Source: CAMLOF01 sp041913045
GTDB taxonomy: Bacteria; Pseudomonadota; Gammaproteobacteria; Burkholderiales; Burkholderiaceae_C
Assembly: GCA_041913045.1 (NCBI GenBank)
Contig: JAYSGB010000045.1
Coordinates: forward strand, 1 to 25,155
Direction: 5' to 3'
DNA: 25,155 nt
Below are positions 7,568 through 15,863 of this stretch, piece after piece. Below the pieces are notes generated by a model. It worked only from the letters and a program-made list of their open reading frames with translations, was not told the origin of the DNA and did not search any database. The translations under genes were made by a program, and so were the position numbers. The number at the start of each line of letters is the position of its first letter. Positions within the stretch are counted from its first letter, which is position 1.

Positions 7568-7595
7568 TGTCACTCAGCTGTCCCGTTTGGTGACA
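7568..7595. promoter_or_regulatory. Inverted repeat TGTCAC-N16-GTGACA, candidate activator site
   Basis: The arms 7568-7573 and 7590-7595 are perfect complements. A further TGTC half-site (7579-7582) overlaps the spacer and pairs with GACAG at 7592-7596. The centre is about 130 bp upstream of the predicted start for the aldehyde dehydrogenase gene, a normal distance for a sigma54 enhancer. Apart from this, the acnB terminator and the promoter below, I see nothing in the 303-bp gap 7458-7760. Confidence 0.35.
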
Positions 7596-7688
7596 GGTGT
7601 GCTATTGCGGAACGGTGTGATGGGCGCTTTGCTTGTTGCTTGTTGGGAAAATCAATACAAATCAATGGCTTGCGATTTCATGCGTGCC

Positions 7689-7704
7689 TGGCACGGCAAT
7701 TGAT
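7689..7704 (+). promoter_or_regulatory. Probable sigma54 (-24/-12) promoter of the aldehyde dehydrogenase gene
   Basis: TGGCAC-GGCAA-TTGAT has the full -24 element TGGCAC and the exact spacing to a TTG at -12; only the C of the conserved GC is replaced by A. Transcription would start near 7715, leaving about 46 nt of leader with a GAGGAAG ribosome-binding site. No sigma54 activator gene is in the window. Confidence 0.5.
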
Positions 7705-7760
7705 CTGTGGTATGTGCCGAACCGGCAGTTTCCATCCCACGTTCAACAGAGGAAGACAGC

Positions 7761-9281
<1,521 letters not shown>

Positions 9282-9306
9282 TCCTCGCAAGGTGTGGGAC
9301 TGCAAG

Positions 9307-9336
9307 GGGGAGGCGGGTGACCGCTTCCCCTTTTTT
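9307..9336 (+). terminator. Intrinsic terminator or attenuator between the aldehyde dehydrogenase and DUF779 genes
   Basis: A 10-bp stem with one G-T pair (9307-9316 with 9321-9330), a GTGA loop and six T (9331-9336). It ends 24 bp before the DUF779 start and only 12 bp before that gene's AGGAG, so DUF779 expression must depend on read-through or an unseen promoter. Confidence 0.75.
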
Positions 9337-9360
9337 GGCTTTCAGAACAAGGAGACAGAC

Positions 9361-9732
9361 ATGGTTGAAAAAGTCGTGGCGACACCGTCAGCGGTGGAGC
9401 TGATAGAGCGTCTCAAGGCCAAGCACGGCCCCGGCCTGATGTTTCACCAGAGCGGGGGCTGCTGTGACAACAGTGCCGCCAACTGCTACCTGCTGGGTGA
9501 ACTCACCATCGGGGGCGGGGATGTCTACCTGGGCGACATTGGCGGCTGCCCTTTCTACATTGGCAAGGCCCAGTACGAATACTGGCGCCACACGCAGCTC
9601 ATCATCGACGTGATTGAGGGCACGGGTGGCACTTTTTCGCTGGAAGGTCCCGAGGGAAAAGCCTTCCACACAAGGTCCCGCGTCTTCACGCCTGCGGAGC
9701 TGGCAGAACTGGGCTTTTCCGACACACCCTGA
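9361..9732 (+). CDS. DUF779 family protein, aldehyde dehydrogenase-associated
   Basis: A 123-residue cytoplasmic protein of the DUF779 family, which is often encoded next to AcoD/ExaC-type aldehyde dehydrogenases; its biochemical role is not known to me. Four cysteines stand out: the pair in SGGCCDN (36-37), one in AANCY and one in GGCPFY (about 64), along with several His residues, which hints at metal or thiol chemistry. A substrate-linked or chaperone role for the dehydrogenase is inference only. The start at 9361 is set by AGGAG (9350-9354); the longer open frame upstream runs through the hairpin. Confidence 0.88.
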   Translation: MVEKVVATPSAVELIERLKAKHGPGLMFHQSGGCCDNSAANCYLLGELTIGGGDVYLGDIGGCPFYIGKAQYEYWRHTQLIIDVIEGTGGTFSLEGPEGKAFHTRSRVFTPAELAELGFSDTP

Positions 9733-9820
9733 TTGACAAGCCCCAGGGCTGGCAACGCGGTATTCAGCGCTGGTTACACTGCGTCAAAACCACCGGCCTG
9801 GTGGCAGTGTTGTCACGCCT

Positions 9821-9824
9821 GGAG
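9821..9824 (+). promoter_or_regulatory. Ribosome-binding site that supports a TTG start for the DUF3095 gene
   Basis: GGAG lies 7 bp before TTG at 9832. The resulting N-terminus MTSDDFYRSLP matches the (T/S)DxFYxxLP opening I recall for the family, whereas the first in-frame ATG (9889) would cut into the domain. Confidence 0.65.
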
Positions 9825-9831
9825 CACATCG

Positions 9832-11019
9832 TTGACGTCTGACGACTTCTATCGGTCGCTACCCGCTTTGCCCGCATTCGAGGCAGCGATGAATGTCGAT
9901 CTCCACGCTGACCTGCCGGACGATTGGTGGGTCGTCGTTGCGGACGTGGTGGATTCAACCCGAGCCATTGCGGCGGGTGACTACAAGCAGGTCAACACCG
10001 TAGGGGTGGCCTGCATTGCAGCGGTGGTCAACGTTGACCGCACTGTGGCCATTCCCTACCTGTTTGGCGGTGACGGGGCCATGCTGGCTGTGCCGGAGCG
10101 TTTGAAAGCCGCCGCTGCATCTGCGTTGCGTGGTGCGCAGCGCCTGGCCGCTCAGAGCTTTGGCCTGGATTTGCGTGCAGGCATGGTGCGCACGTCTGCC
10201 TTGCGCAGCCAGGGGCATTGGGTGCGGCTGGCCAAAGTCGCTTTGTCCGAGCAGGTCAGCCTGCCAGTGTTTTCGGGGCGCGGCTGGGAAGAGGCCGAGC
10301 GCCAGCTCAAGGCTGGTGACGGTTCTGCGTTCGAGCGCATTCACGCTACAGGCGAGCCCGCCGAGGCAGACTTCAACGGGTTCGAGTGCCGCTGGCAGCA
10401 CGTGCCCAGTGTCAGAGGGCACAAGCTCTCGCTCATCGTTGCCGCAACTTCCACCGACGCGACCATCAACCAGGCAACGTACCGCCGCGTGCTGGCCGCA
10501 CTGCAAGAGCGGGTGGGGGACACCGAACAGCACCACCCGCTGCGTGTAGATCAGCTCAATCTCACGTTCCGCTCGGGCCTGTTGGCCAACGAAAGCCGGG
10601 TGCGTACCCACGGGCAAGGCTGGCTGGCGCGTTGGCGCTACATACTGCGACTCTACGGATTGAACCTGGCGGGCAAGTGGTTGTTCTGGCGCCGCGCGGG
10701 CGACCCCGCAGACCGCTGGGGCCGTTACCGTGCAGATCTGGCGCGACAGACGGACCACCGCAAGTTCGACGGTGCCCTGCGTACGGTGCTGGACGTGAGC
10801 GACGAACAAGAAGTGCTGCTGCGGGACTGGCTGGAGTCAGAAAGGCGGGAAGGCAGTCTGGTGTATGGCATGCACCGCTCCAGCGAGGCGCTCATCACCT
10901 GCCTGGTGGAGTCTTACGACGGCAAACACATGCACTTTGTAGATGGCAGTGATGGGGGTTACGCCCTGGCCGCGCGTCAGTTGAAGGCGCAGTTGGCGGC
11001 ATGGCAGCCAACCGCCTGA
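9832..11019 (+). CDS. DUF3095 family protein, nucleotide-cyclase-like N-terminal domain
   Basis: A 395-residue protein that I assign to DUF3095, a family without a proven function. The N-terminal half looks like a divergent class III adenylate/guanylate cyclase fold: WVVVADVVDSTRAI (33-46) resembles the first metal-binding strand (Asp38), FGGDGAMLAVP (78-88) the second metal-Asp hairpin (Asp81), and LRAGMVR (114-120) the next core strand. I cannot find the classical transition-state Asn/Arg pair, so activity is uncertain. The middle contains a basic, aromatic-rich stretch (about 255-310), and the C-terminus a second small alpha/beta region (about 320-390). No signal peptide is seen. The gene is 99 bp after DUF779 and 60 bp before yegQ; no functional link is evident. 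Confidence 0.8.
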   Translation: MTSDDFYRSLPALPAFEAAMNVDLHADLPDDWWVVVADVVDSTRAIAAGDYKQVNTVGVACIAAVVNVDRTVAIPYLFGGDGAMLAVPERLKAAAASALRGAQRLAAQSFGLDLRAGMVRTSALRSQGHWVRLAKVALSEQVSLPVFSGRGWEEAERQLKAGDGSAFERIHATGEPAEADFNGFECRWQHVPSVRGHKLSLIVAATSTDATINQATYRRVLAALQERVGDTEQHHPLRVDQLNLTFRSGLLANESRVRTHGQGWLARWRYILRLYGLNLAGKWLFWRRAGDPADRWGRYRADLARQTDHRKFDGALRTVLDVSDEQEVLLRDWLESERREGSLVYGMHRSSEALITCLVESYDGKHMHFVDGSDGGYALAARQLKAQLAAWQPTA

Positions 11020-11079
11020 CCCCCTGCGAGGCAAGGGCATTTTCTGCAGGCAATTCTGAAACGGCGGACAATACGCGCC

Positions 11080-12459
11080 ATGAAATCCCCAGAACTGCTG
11101 CTGCCCGCCGGTTCGCTGGACAAGATGCGGGCCGCCTACGACTTTGGCGCCGACGCCGTCTATGCCGGTCAACCGCGCTATTCCCTGCGCGCGCGTAACA
11201 ACGAATTCCGCCTGGAGCAACTCTCCCAAGGCATCCAGGAAGCCCACGCGCGCGGCAAGAAACTCTTCGTCACCAGCAACCTCATCGCCCACAACGACAA
11301 GGTGCGCACCTACCTGCGTGACATCGAGCCTATCATCGAGCTCAAGCCCGACGCGCTGATCATGGCCGACCCCGGCCTGATCATGCAGGTGCGCGAGAAG
11401 TGGCCCGAGGTGCCGATCCACTTGTCCGTTCAGGCCAACACCACCAACTGGGCCACGGTGAAGTTCTGGCAGAAGGTGGGCGTCACGCGCATCATCCTTT
11501 CCCGCGAACTCAGCCTGGACGAGGTTGAGGCCATTCGCAACGAATGCCCGGACATGGAGCTGGAGGTGTTCGTGCACGGCGCGCTGTGCATTGCATACTC
11601 TGGGCGTTGCCTGCTTAGCGGTTACTTCAACCGGCGCGACCCCAACCAGGGCACCTGCACCAACGCCTGCCGTTGGGAATACGGCACCCAGGCAGCCACC
11701 GAAGACGCCGTGACCGGCGAAGCCGTGCCGGCGGAGCGCATGGGTTCGGACTTCAACTTTGCCGAAGCGCGCACCGAGGCCGAAACCGCCTTCTCCACCT
11801 GCGGCAGCGGCCAGCGCCACCCGGCGGCCGACCGTGTCTACCTGATCGAGGAAAAGGGCCGCCCTGGCGAACTCATGCCCATCATGGAAGACGAGCACGG
11901 CACCTACATCATGAACAGCAAGGACCTGCGTGCCGTGGAGCACGTGGAGCGGCTGTGCAAGATCGGGATTGACTCCCTCAAGATCGAGGGCCGCACCAAG
12001 AGCTTGTACTACGTGGCGCGCACGGCGCAGGTGTACCGTCGCGCTATCGACGACGCCATGGCGGGCCGCCCCTTCAACCCGGAACTGCTGATGGAACTGG
12101 AAGGCCTGGCTAACCGCGGCTACACCGGCGGCCTGCTGGAGCGCCGCCCGGCGCAGGATTACCAGAACTACATCAGCGGCCATTCCGAACTGCACCGCAG
12201 CCACTTCGTGGGCGAGGTGCGCGGCGTGCGCGCCGACGGCTGGGCCGAGGTCGAAACCAAGAACCGCTTCTCCGTGGGTGACCGTATCGAGGTGATTCAC
12301 CCCAGCGGCAACCGCATCGTTCAGCTTGATGCGATGCAAAACCTGGACGGCCAGCCTGTGCAGGTGGCGCAGGGCAGCCCGGTGCGAGTGTTCGTGCCGC
12401 TGGGCGGGCCGGTGGAGGGCGCCTTGCTGGCGCGTTTGCTGGAGCCCGTGGCTGCTTGA
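11080..12459 (+). CDS. yegQ: U32 family protein YegQ/TrhP, tRNA uridine-34 hydroxylation
   Basis: A 459-residue protein of the U32 'peptidase' family. The U32 signature is complete in EVFVHGALCIAYSGRCLLS (162-180), followed by GTCTNAC (191-197). Cys170, Cys177, Cys193 and Cys197 form the cysteine set expected to hold an iron-sulphur cluster. In E. coli, YegQ (TrhP, about 453 residues) is needed for prephenate-dependent formation of 5-hydroxyuridine at tRNA position 34, the precursor of cmo5U/mo5U; protease activity is not its established role. The start at 11080 gives the usual MKSPELLLPAGS N-terminus. It ends 2 bp before a strong bidirectional terminator. Confidence 0.92.
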   Translation: MKSPELLLPAGSLDKMRAAYDFGADAVYAGQPRYSLRARNNEFRLEQLSQGIQEAHARGKKLFVTSNLIAHNDKVRTYLRDIEPIIELKPDALIMADPGLIMQVREKWPEVPIHLSVQANTTNWATVKFWQKVGVTRIILSRELSLDEVEAIRNECPDMELEVFVHGALCIAYSGRCLLSGYFNRRDPNQGTCTNACRWEYGTQAATEDAVTGEAVPAERMGSDFNFAEARTEAETAFSTCGSGQRHPAADRVYLIEEKGRPGELMPIMEDEHGTYIMNSKDLRAVEHVERLCKIGIDSLKIEGRTKSLYYVARTAQVYRRAIDDAMAGRPFNPELLMELEGLANRGYTGGLLERRPAQDYQNYISGHSELHRSHFVGEVRGVRADGWAEVETKNRFSVGDRIEVIHPSGNRIVQLDAMQNLDGQPVQVAQGSPVRVFVPLGGPVEGALLARLLEPVAA

Positions 12460-12461
12460 GT

Positions 12462-12492
12462 AAAAAACGGGCTGTTCTGCAGCCCGTTTTTT
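12462..12492. terminator. Bidirectional terminator between yegQ and hemL
   Basis: A perfect 13-bp stem (12462-12474 with 12480-12492) with a 5-base loop. The A6 at one end and T6 at the other make a U-run on both strands, so it can end yegQ (plus) and hemL (minus, stop at 12510). Confidence 0.93.
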
Positions 12493-12509
12493 ATTGGCGT
12501 TGCGCGCGG

Positions 12510-13805
12510 TCAGAGCGTCGCGAACACTTCGCGTGCGGCCGCCACAGTGGCCTGCACGTCAGCTTCGGAGTGCGCTGCGCTCACAAAGCCTGCTTCGTAC
12601 AGTGCGGGTGCGAAGTACACGCCGCGGTCCAGCATGCCGTGGAAGAACTTGTTGAAGCGCGGACCGTCGGTAGTCATCACCGTCGCGTAGTTCTGCGGCA
12701 GTGTGTCCATCAGGAAGAAGCCGAACATGCCGCCCTGGCTGTCACCACAGAAGGGTACGCCGGCGTCCTTGGCAGCCTGGGTCAGGCCCTGCACCAGACT
12801 TTGGGTGCGGGCGGTGAGTGCATCAAAGAAGCCTGGCTTCTGGATTTCATGCAACGTGGCCAGGCCGCAGGCGGTGGCCACCGGGTTGCCACTCAGCGTA
12901 CCTGCCTGGTACACCGCACCCAGCGGCGCCAACTGCTCCATCACCGCGCGCTTGGCGCCGAAAGCTGCCAGCGGCATGCCGCCGCCGATCACCTTGCCCA
13001 TCACCGTCATGTCCGGCTCGAAACCCGGGATCAACTTGGCATACACGCTCTGGGCACAACCCAGTGCCACGCGGAAGCCCGTCATCACCTCGTCAAAGGC
13101 CAGCAGAGCGCCGTGCTGGGTGCACAGCTCGCGGCAGCGCTTCATGAAGGGCACGCTGGCACGCACGAAGTTCATGTTGCCCGCAATGGGCTCGATGATC
13201 AGACAGGCGACGTCATCACCATGCTGCTTGAACGCCGCTTCCAGCTGTTCGATGTTGTTGTACTCGAGCACCAGGGTGTGCTGCACAACCTCCGGCGGCA
13301 CGCCTGCGCTGGTGGGGTTGCCAAAGGTGGCCAGGCCAGAGCCTGCCTTGACCAGCAGCGCATCGGCATGCCCGTGGTAGCAGCCTTCGAACTTGATGAT
13401 CGTCTTGCGGCCGGTGGCCCCGCGCGCCAGGCGGATGGTGCTCATGCCCGCCTCGGTGCCCGAGCTGACGAGGCGCACCATGTCGATGCTCGGCACGAGC
13501 TTGACGATTTCTTCCGCCAGTTCCACCTCGCGTTCGGTGGGTGCGCCGTAGCTGAAGCCCTCCAGCACAGCCTTTTGCACGGCCTCCAGCACGGCGGGGT
13601 GGCCGTGGCCCAGGATCATCGGCCCCCAGGAGCCGATGTAGTCGATGTAGCGCAGGTCGTTGGCGTCCCAAAAATACGCGCCCTGGGCGCGTTGCACGAA
13701 GCGCGGCGTGCCACCCACAGCCTTGAAGGCACGCACGGGGGAGTTCACGCCACCGGGGATGAGCGCCTTGGCGCGGTCGAACAGGGTCTGATTGCGGTCG
13801 GTCAT
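12510..13805 (-). CDS. hemL: Glutamate-1-semialdehyde 2,1-aminomutase
   Basis: A 431-residue PLP enzyme converting glutamate-1-semialdehyde to 5-aminolevulinate, the C5-pathway entry to haem and other tetrapyrroles. The PLP-binding lysine is Lys271 in MGKVIGGGMP; Asp238 in LAFDEVMTGFR contacts the pyridine ring; SSGTEAGMSTIRLARG (114-129) matches the NSGTEATMxAIRLAR motif, with Gly for the usual Thr at 120. Length is normal. It lies 35 bp downstream of the ThiD-like gene on the same strand, so the two are probably co-transcribed. No strong Shine-Dalgarno sequence precedes the ATG at 13805. Confidence 0.97.
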   Translation of the reverse strand: MTDRNQTLFDRAKALIPGGVNSPVRAFKAVGGTPRFVQRAQGAYFWDANDLRYIDYIGSWGPMILGHGHPAVLEAVQKAVLEGFSYGAPTEREVELAEEIVKLVPSIDMVRLVSSGTEAGMSTIRLARGATGRKTIIKFEGCYHGHADALLVKAGSGLATFGNPTSAGVPPEVVQHTLVLEYNNIEQLEAAFKQHGDDVACLIIEPIAGNMNFVRASVPFMKRCRELCTQHGALLAFDEVMTGFRVALGCAQSVYAKLIPGFEPDMTVMGKVIGGGMPLAAFGAKRAVMEQLAPLGAVYQAGTLSGNPVATACGLATLHEIQKPGFFDALTARTQSLVQGLTQAAKDAGVPFCGDSQGGMFGFFLMDTLPQNYATVMTTDGPRFNKFFHGMLDRGVYFAPALYEAGFVSAAHSEADVQATVAAAREVFATL

Positions 13806-13840
13806 GGTGTTGCTATTGGATCGTTGCCGGGAGGGGCGAT

Positions 13841-14767
13841 TCAGTGTGAGGTGTCACCCAGAGGGAAGGGGGCCAAACCTTCGGTTGACGTAGGCTCTTC
13901 GTCGTCGGACTCTTCGTGCGCCCAAAAAAGCCGGTCTGGCACGGCGTGGCCCATGCCTGGCTGAAAACCAGCGTCCAGGCATTGGTCCAGGTAGGTCAGC
14001 GCATCGGCCACAGCGCTCTGCAGGTCGGCACCGCCACCCAGCAGGGCGCACAGCGTGGCAGAGAGCGTGTCCCCCGCGCCTGTGAACGTGGCTTCAAAGC
14101 GTTCGTAGCGGGCGGTGGCCAGCACCGTTTCGGGCGAAGCCAGGTGGCTTTCCAGGTACTGGTCGGGTGCGTTGAAACCCGTCACCAGTGTGTACGGTAC
14201 GCCATGTTCGGCGGCAGCACGGGCCACGTCGCGTGGGCCCGGCGGGCGGTCTTCCGGCCAGTCGGGCAGGAGCCAGCGGCACAGTGTGCTGTGGTTGCCT
14301 ACCAGCACTGTGGCCTGGGGCAGTAGCAGTTCCGCATAGGCGTCAAGGTAGTTTTCCAGGTCCACCTCGTCCCACCATGCCAGGTTGGGCATGTAGGCAA
14401 TCACGGGGGCGTCGCTGTAGTCCGAGAGGATTTCGGCGATGGTGCTGAGGTTTTCCGCGCTGCCCGCGAAGCCGACCTTGAAGGCCTGCACGCTCATGTC
14501 TTCCAGGGCGCAGCGCGCCTGGTCGTCCACCACATCCTCGTCCAGCGCAACGTGGTGGTGGATGCTGCGCGTGTCCCGCACATAGGTGCCCGTGGTCACG
14601 GCCAGCACGTGGCAAGAGGCGCTGCTCATCGCCGTCAGGTCTGCTGCCAGGCCGCCCGCGCCGCTGGGGTCGTTGGCGTTGAAGGTCATCACGCAGGGCA
14701 GCGAGGCCGGGGCGTCGTCGCCAGCGGCGGGCGCGCCCGGAGGCGGCAAGTCAAAAGAAGGGGTCAT
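13841..14767 (-). CDS. thiD: ThiD-like hydroxymethylpyrimidine/phosphomethylpyrimidine kinase family protein
   Basis: A 308-residue ribokinase-fold kinase that would normally be annotated ThiD (thiamine pyrimidine phosphorylation). NDPSGAGGLAADL (32-44) resembles the N-terminal DPSGGAGIQADL of ThiD. However, the anion hole and base read TFTGAGDTLSA (227-237), with Asp233 where classical ThiD has a catalytic Cys in GTGCTLS, and the usual DPVMVxxSG segment is replaced by AYMPNLAWWDEVD (124-136). The protein has an acidic C-terminal tail (EESDDEE) and a proline-rich N-terminal extension of about 23 residues. A ThiD-family kinase with changed substrate or mechanism is possible. It heads the hemL operon and is divergent from the rubredoxin gene. 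There is no clear ribosome-binding site before 14767. Confidence 0.78.
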   Translation of the reverse strand: MTPSFDLPPPGAPAAGDDAPASLPCVMTFNANDPSGAGGLAADLTAMSSASCHVLAVTTGTYVRDTRSIHHHVALDEDVVDDQARCALEDMSVQAFKVGFAGSAENLSTIAEILSDYSDAPVIAYMPNLAWWDEVDLENYLDAYAELLLPQATVLVGNHSTLCRWLLPDWPEDRPPGPRDVARAAAEHGVPYTLVTGFNAPDQYLESHLASPETVLATARYERFEATFTGAGDTLSATLCALLGGGADLQSAVADALTYLDQCLDAGFQPGMGHAVPDRLFWAHEESDDEEPTSTEGLAPFPLGDTSH

Positions 14768-14794
14768 TCGCAGGATGGGCCGTGGCGGCCCCGA

Positions 14795-14800
14795 TACAAT
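14795..14800 (+). promoter_or_regulatory. Possible -10 box (TACAAT) for the rubredoxin-pil operon
   Basis: TACAAT matches 5 of 6 consensus bases and lies 32 bp before the rubredoxin ATG, in the 65-bp gap from the divergent ThiD-like gene. No acceptable -35 box is found 16-18 bp upstream, so this is weak. Confidence 0.3.
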
Positions 14801-14832
14801 GAACCCATTCTAAGACAAGCGTTTTTTCCAAG

Positions 14833-15006
14833 ATGAGTGCAAGCAAGACCTGGATGTGCCTGATTTGTGGCTGGATCTACGATGAAGAGGCTGGTGCCCC
14901 TGACCATGGCATTCCGGCCGGTACCAAATGGGAGGACGTTCCCATGAACTGGACCTGCCCCGAGTGCGGTGCCCGCAAGGAAGACTTCGAGATGGTCCAG
15001 CTCTGA
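14833..15006 (+). CDS. Rubredoxin
   Basis: A 57-residue one-electron carrier with a mononuclear Fe(SCys)4 site. The ligands are Cys9 and Cys12 (MCLICGWIYDE) and Cys42 and Cys45 (TCPECGARKEDF). The sequence also has the conserved aromatic core (Trp7, Tyr16, Trp33, Trp40, Phe52). It is a cytoplasmic protein. There is only a weak ribosome-binding site (AAG) before the ATG, but the N-terminus and length are standard. It is 45 bp upstream of pilG on the same strand, so it probably shares a transcript with the pil-chp genes. Its partner enzyme is not in the window. Confidence 0.96.
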   Translation: MSASKTWMCLICGWIYDEEAGAPDHGIPAGTKWEDVPMNWTCPECGARKEDFEMVQL

Positions 15007-15051
15007 CGGAGCGGGCCCCGTAACAAACCACAAGCCAGGAGGCGCAGCGCG

Positions 15052-15474
15052 ATGGGTGACGAAAACACGGTTCCGCTGAAGATTCTGGTGGTTGACGACA
15101 GTCAGACCGTTCGCCGCAGCGCGCAGCTGTTCTTGCAGCGAGGCGGGCACGAGGTGCTCTTGGCCGAAGACGGGTTCGACGCCTTGGCCAAGATCCATGA
15201 TTTCGCTCCCGACCTCGTGTTTTGCGACATCCTCATGCCGCGTCTGGATGGTTACCAGACCTGCGCCATCATCAAGCGCAACCCCCACCATGCGCATGTG
15301 CCTGTCGTGATGCTCTCGTCCAAAGACGGTGTGTTCGACATCGCTCGTGGCCGCATGGCAGGCTCCCAGGAGCATCTCACCAAACCCTTCACGTCTGACC
15401 AGCTCTTGCAGGTGGTGAGCCGCTTTGTTCCGCACCGGGCCGGTGAGCGCGAACCCACTGTTGCCGCTTCGTGA
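15052..15474 (+). CDS. pilG: Twitching motility response regulator PilG
   Basis: A 140-residue single-domain CheY-like receiver. Landmarks are the acidic pair Asp15-Asp16 (LVVDDS), phosphoacceptor Asp59 (FCDILMPRLDG), Ser90 and Lys111 (LTKPF). In Pseudomonas the PilG/PilH pair receives phosphate from ChpA, with PilG promoting pilus extension and twitching. Here it is the first chemosensory gene after rubredoxin, with a full AGGAGG (15037-15042) nine bases before the ATG. The stop lies 14 bp before the pilH start. Confidence 0.92.
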   Translation: MGDENTVPLKILVVDDSQTVRRSAQLFLQRGGHEVLLAEDGFDALAKIHDFAPDLVFCDILMPRLDGYQTCAIIKRNPHHAHVPVVMLSSKDGVFDIARGRMAGSQEHLTKPFTSDQLLQVVSRFVPHRAGEREPTVAAS

Positions 15475-15488
15475 AAGGCCGCGCGAAT

Positions 15489-15857
15489 ATGGGTGCCGTC
15501 AAAGACATACTGGTGGTGGACGATTCCCGCACCGAGCTGGTTTTCCTCAAGGGGCTGCTCACGCGCAACGGGTACCACGTTCGCACTGCCGAAAACGCCG
15601 ATCAGGCCCTGCACCAGATTGGCGTGCAACTGCCTGACCTGATCCTCATGGACATCGTGATGCCCGGCACCAACGGCTTCCAGCTCACGCGAACCATCGC
15701 CCGACACCCTGAATACGGTAAGGTCCCTGTCTTCATATGCTCCAGCAAGAGCCAGGAAACCGACCGGGTATGGGGGCTGCGTCAAGGGGCAAAGGACTAC
15801 ATCACCAAGCCGGTGGACCCTGCGCAGTTGCTGGCCAAGATAGAAGCGATTGCCTGA
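15489..15857 (+). CDS. pilH: Twitching motility response regulator PilH
   Basis: A 122-residue single-domain receiver with Asp11-Asp12, phosphoacceptor Asp55 (LMDIVMPGTNGF), Ser85 and Lys107 (YITKPVD). PilH acts as the second CheY-like output or phosphate sink of the Pil-Chp system. The ATG at 15489 is chosen because it gives the family N-terminus just before ILVVDDS and has AAAGG upstream; an in-frame GTG at 15471 overlaps the pilG stop and has no ribosome-binding site. The stop is 6 bp from pilI. Confidence 0.92.
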   Translation: MGAVKDILVVDDSRTELVFLKGLLTRNGYHVRTAENADQALHQIGVQLPDLILMDIVMPGTNGFQLTRTIARHPEYGKVPVFICSSKSQETDRVWGLRQGAKDYITKPVDPAQLLAKIEAIA

Positions 15858-15863
15858 GCATCC

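Noticed and set aside
9733..9831. Earlier TTG start (9733) for the DUF3095 gene, abutting the DUF779 stop
   Set aside because: The extra 33 residues do not look like the family N-terminus, whereas TTG at 9832 has GGAG at ideal spacing.
12456..13964. Long plus-strand open frame opposite hemL
   Set aside because: It is an antisense shadow that starts inside the yegQ stop region and reads through the bidirectional terminator.
15471..15488. GTG start for pilH overlapping the pilG stop
   Set aside because: There is no ribosome-binding site, and it adds six residues not typical of PilH; ATG at 15489 fits better.
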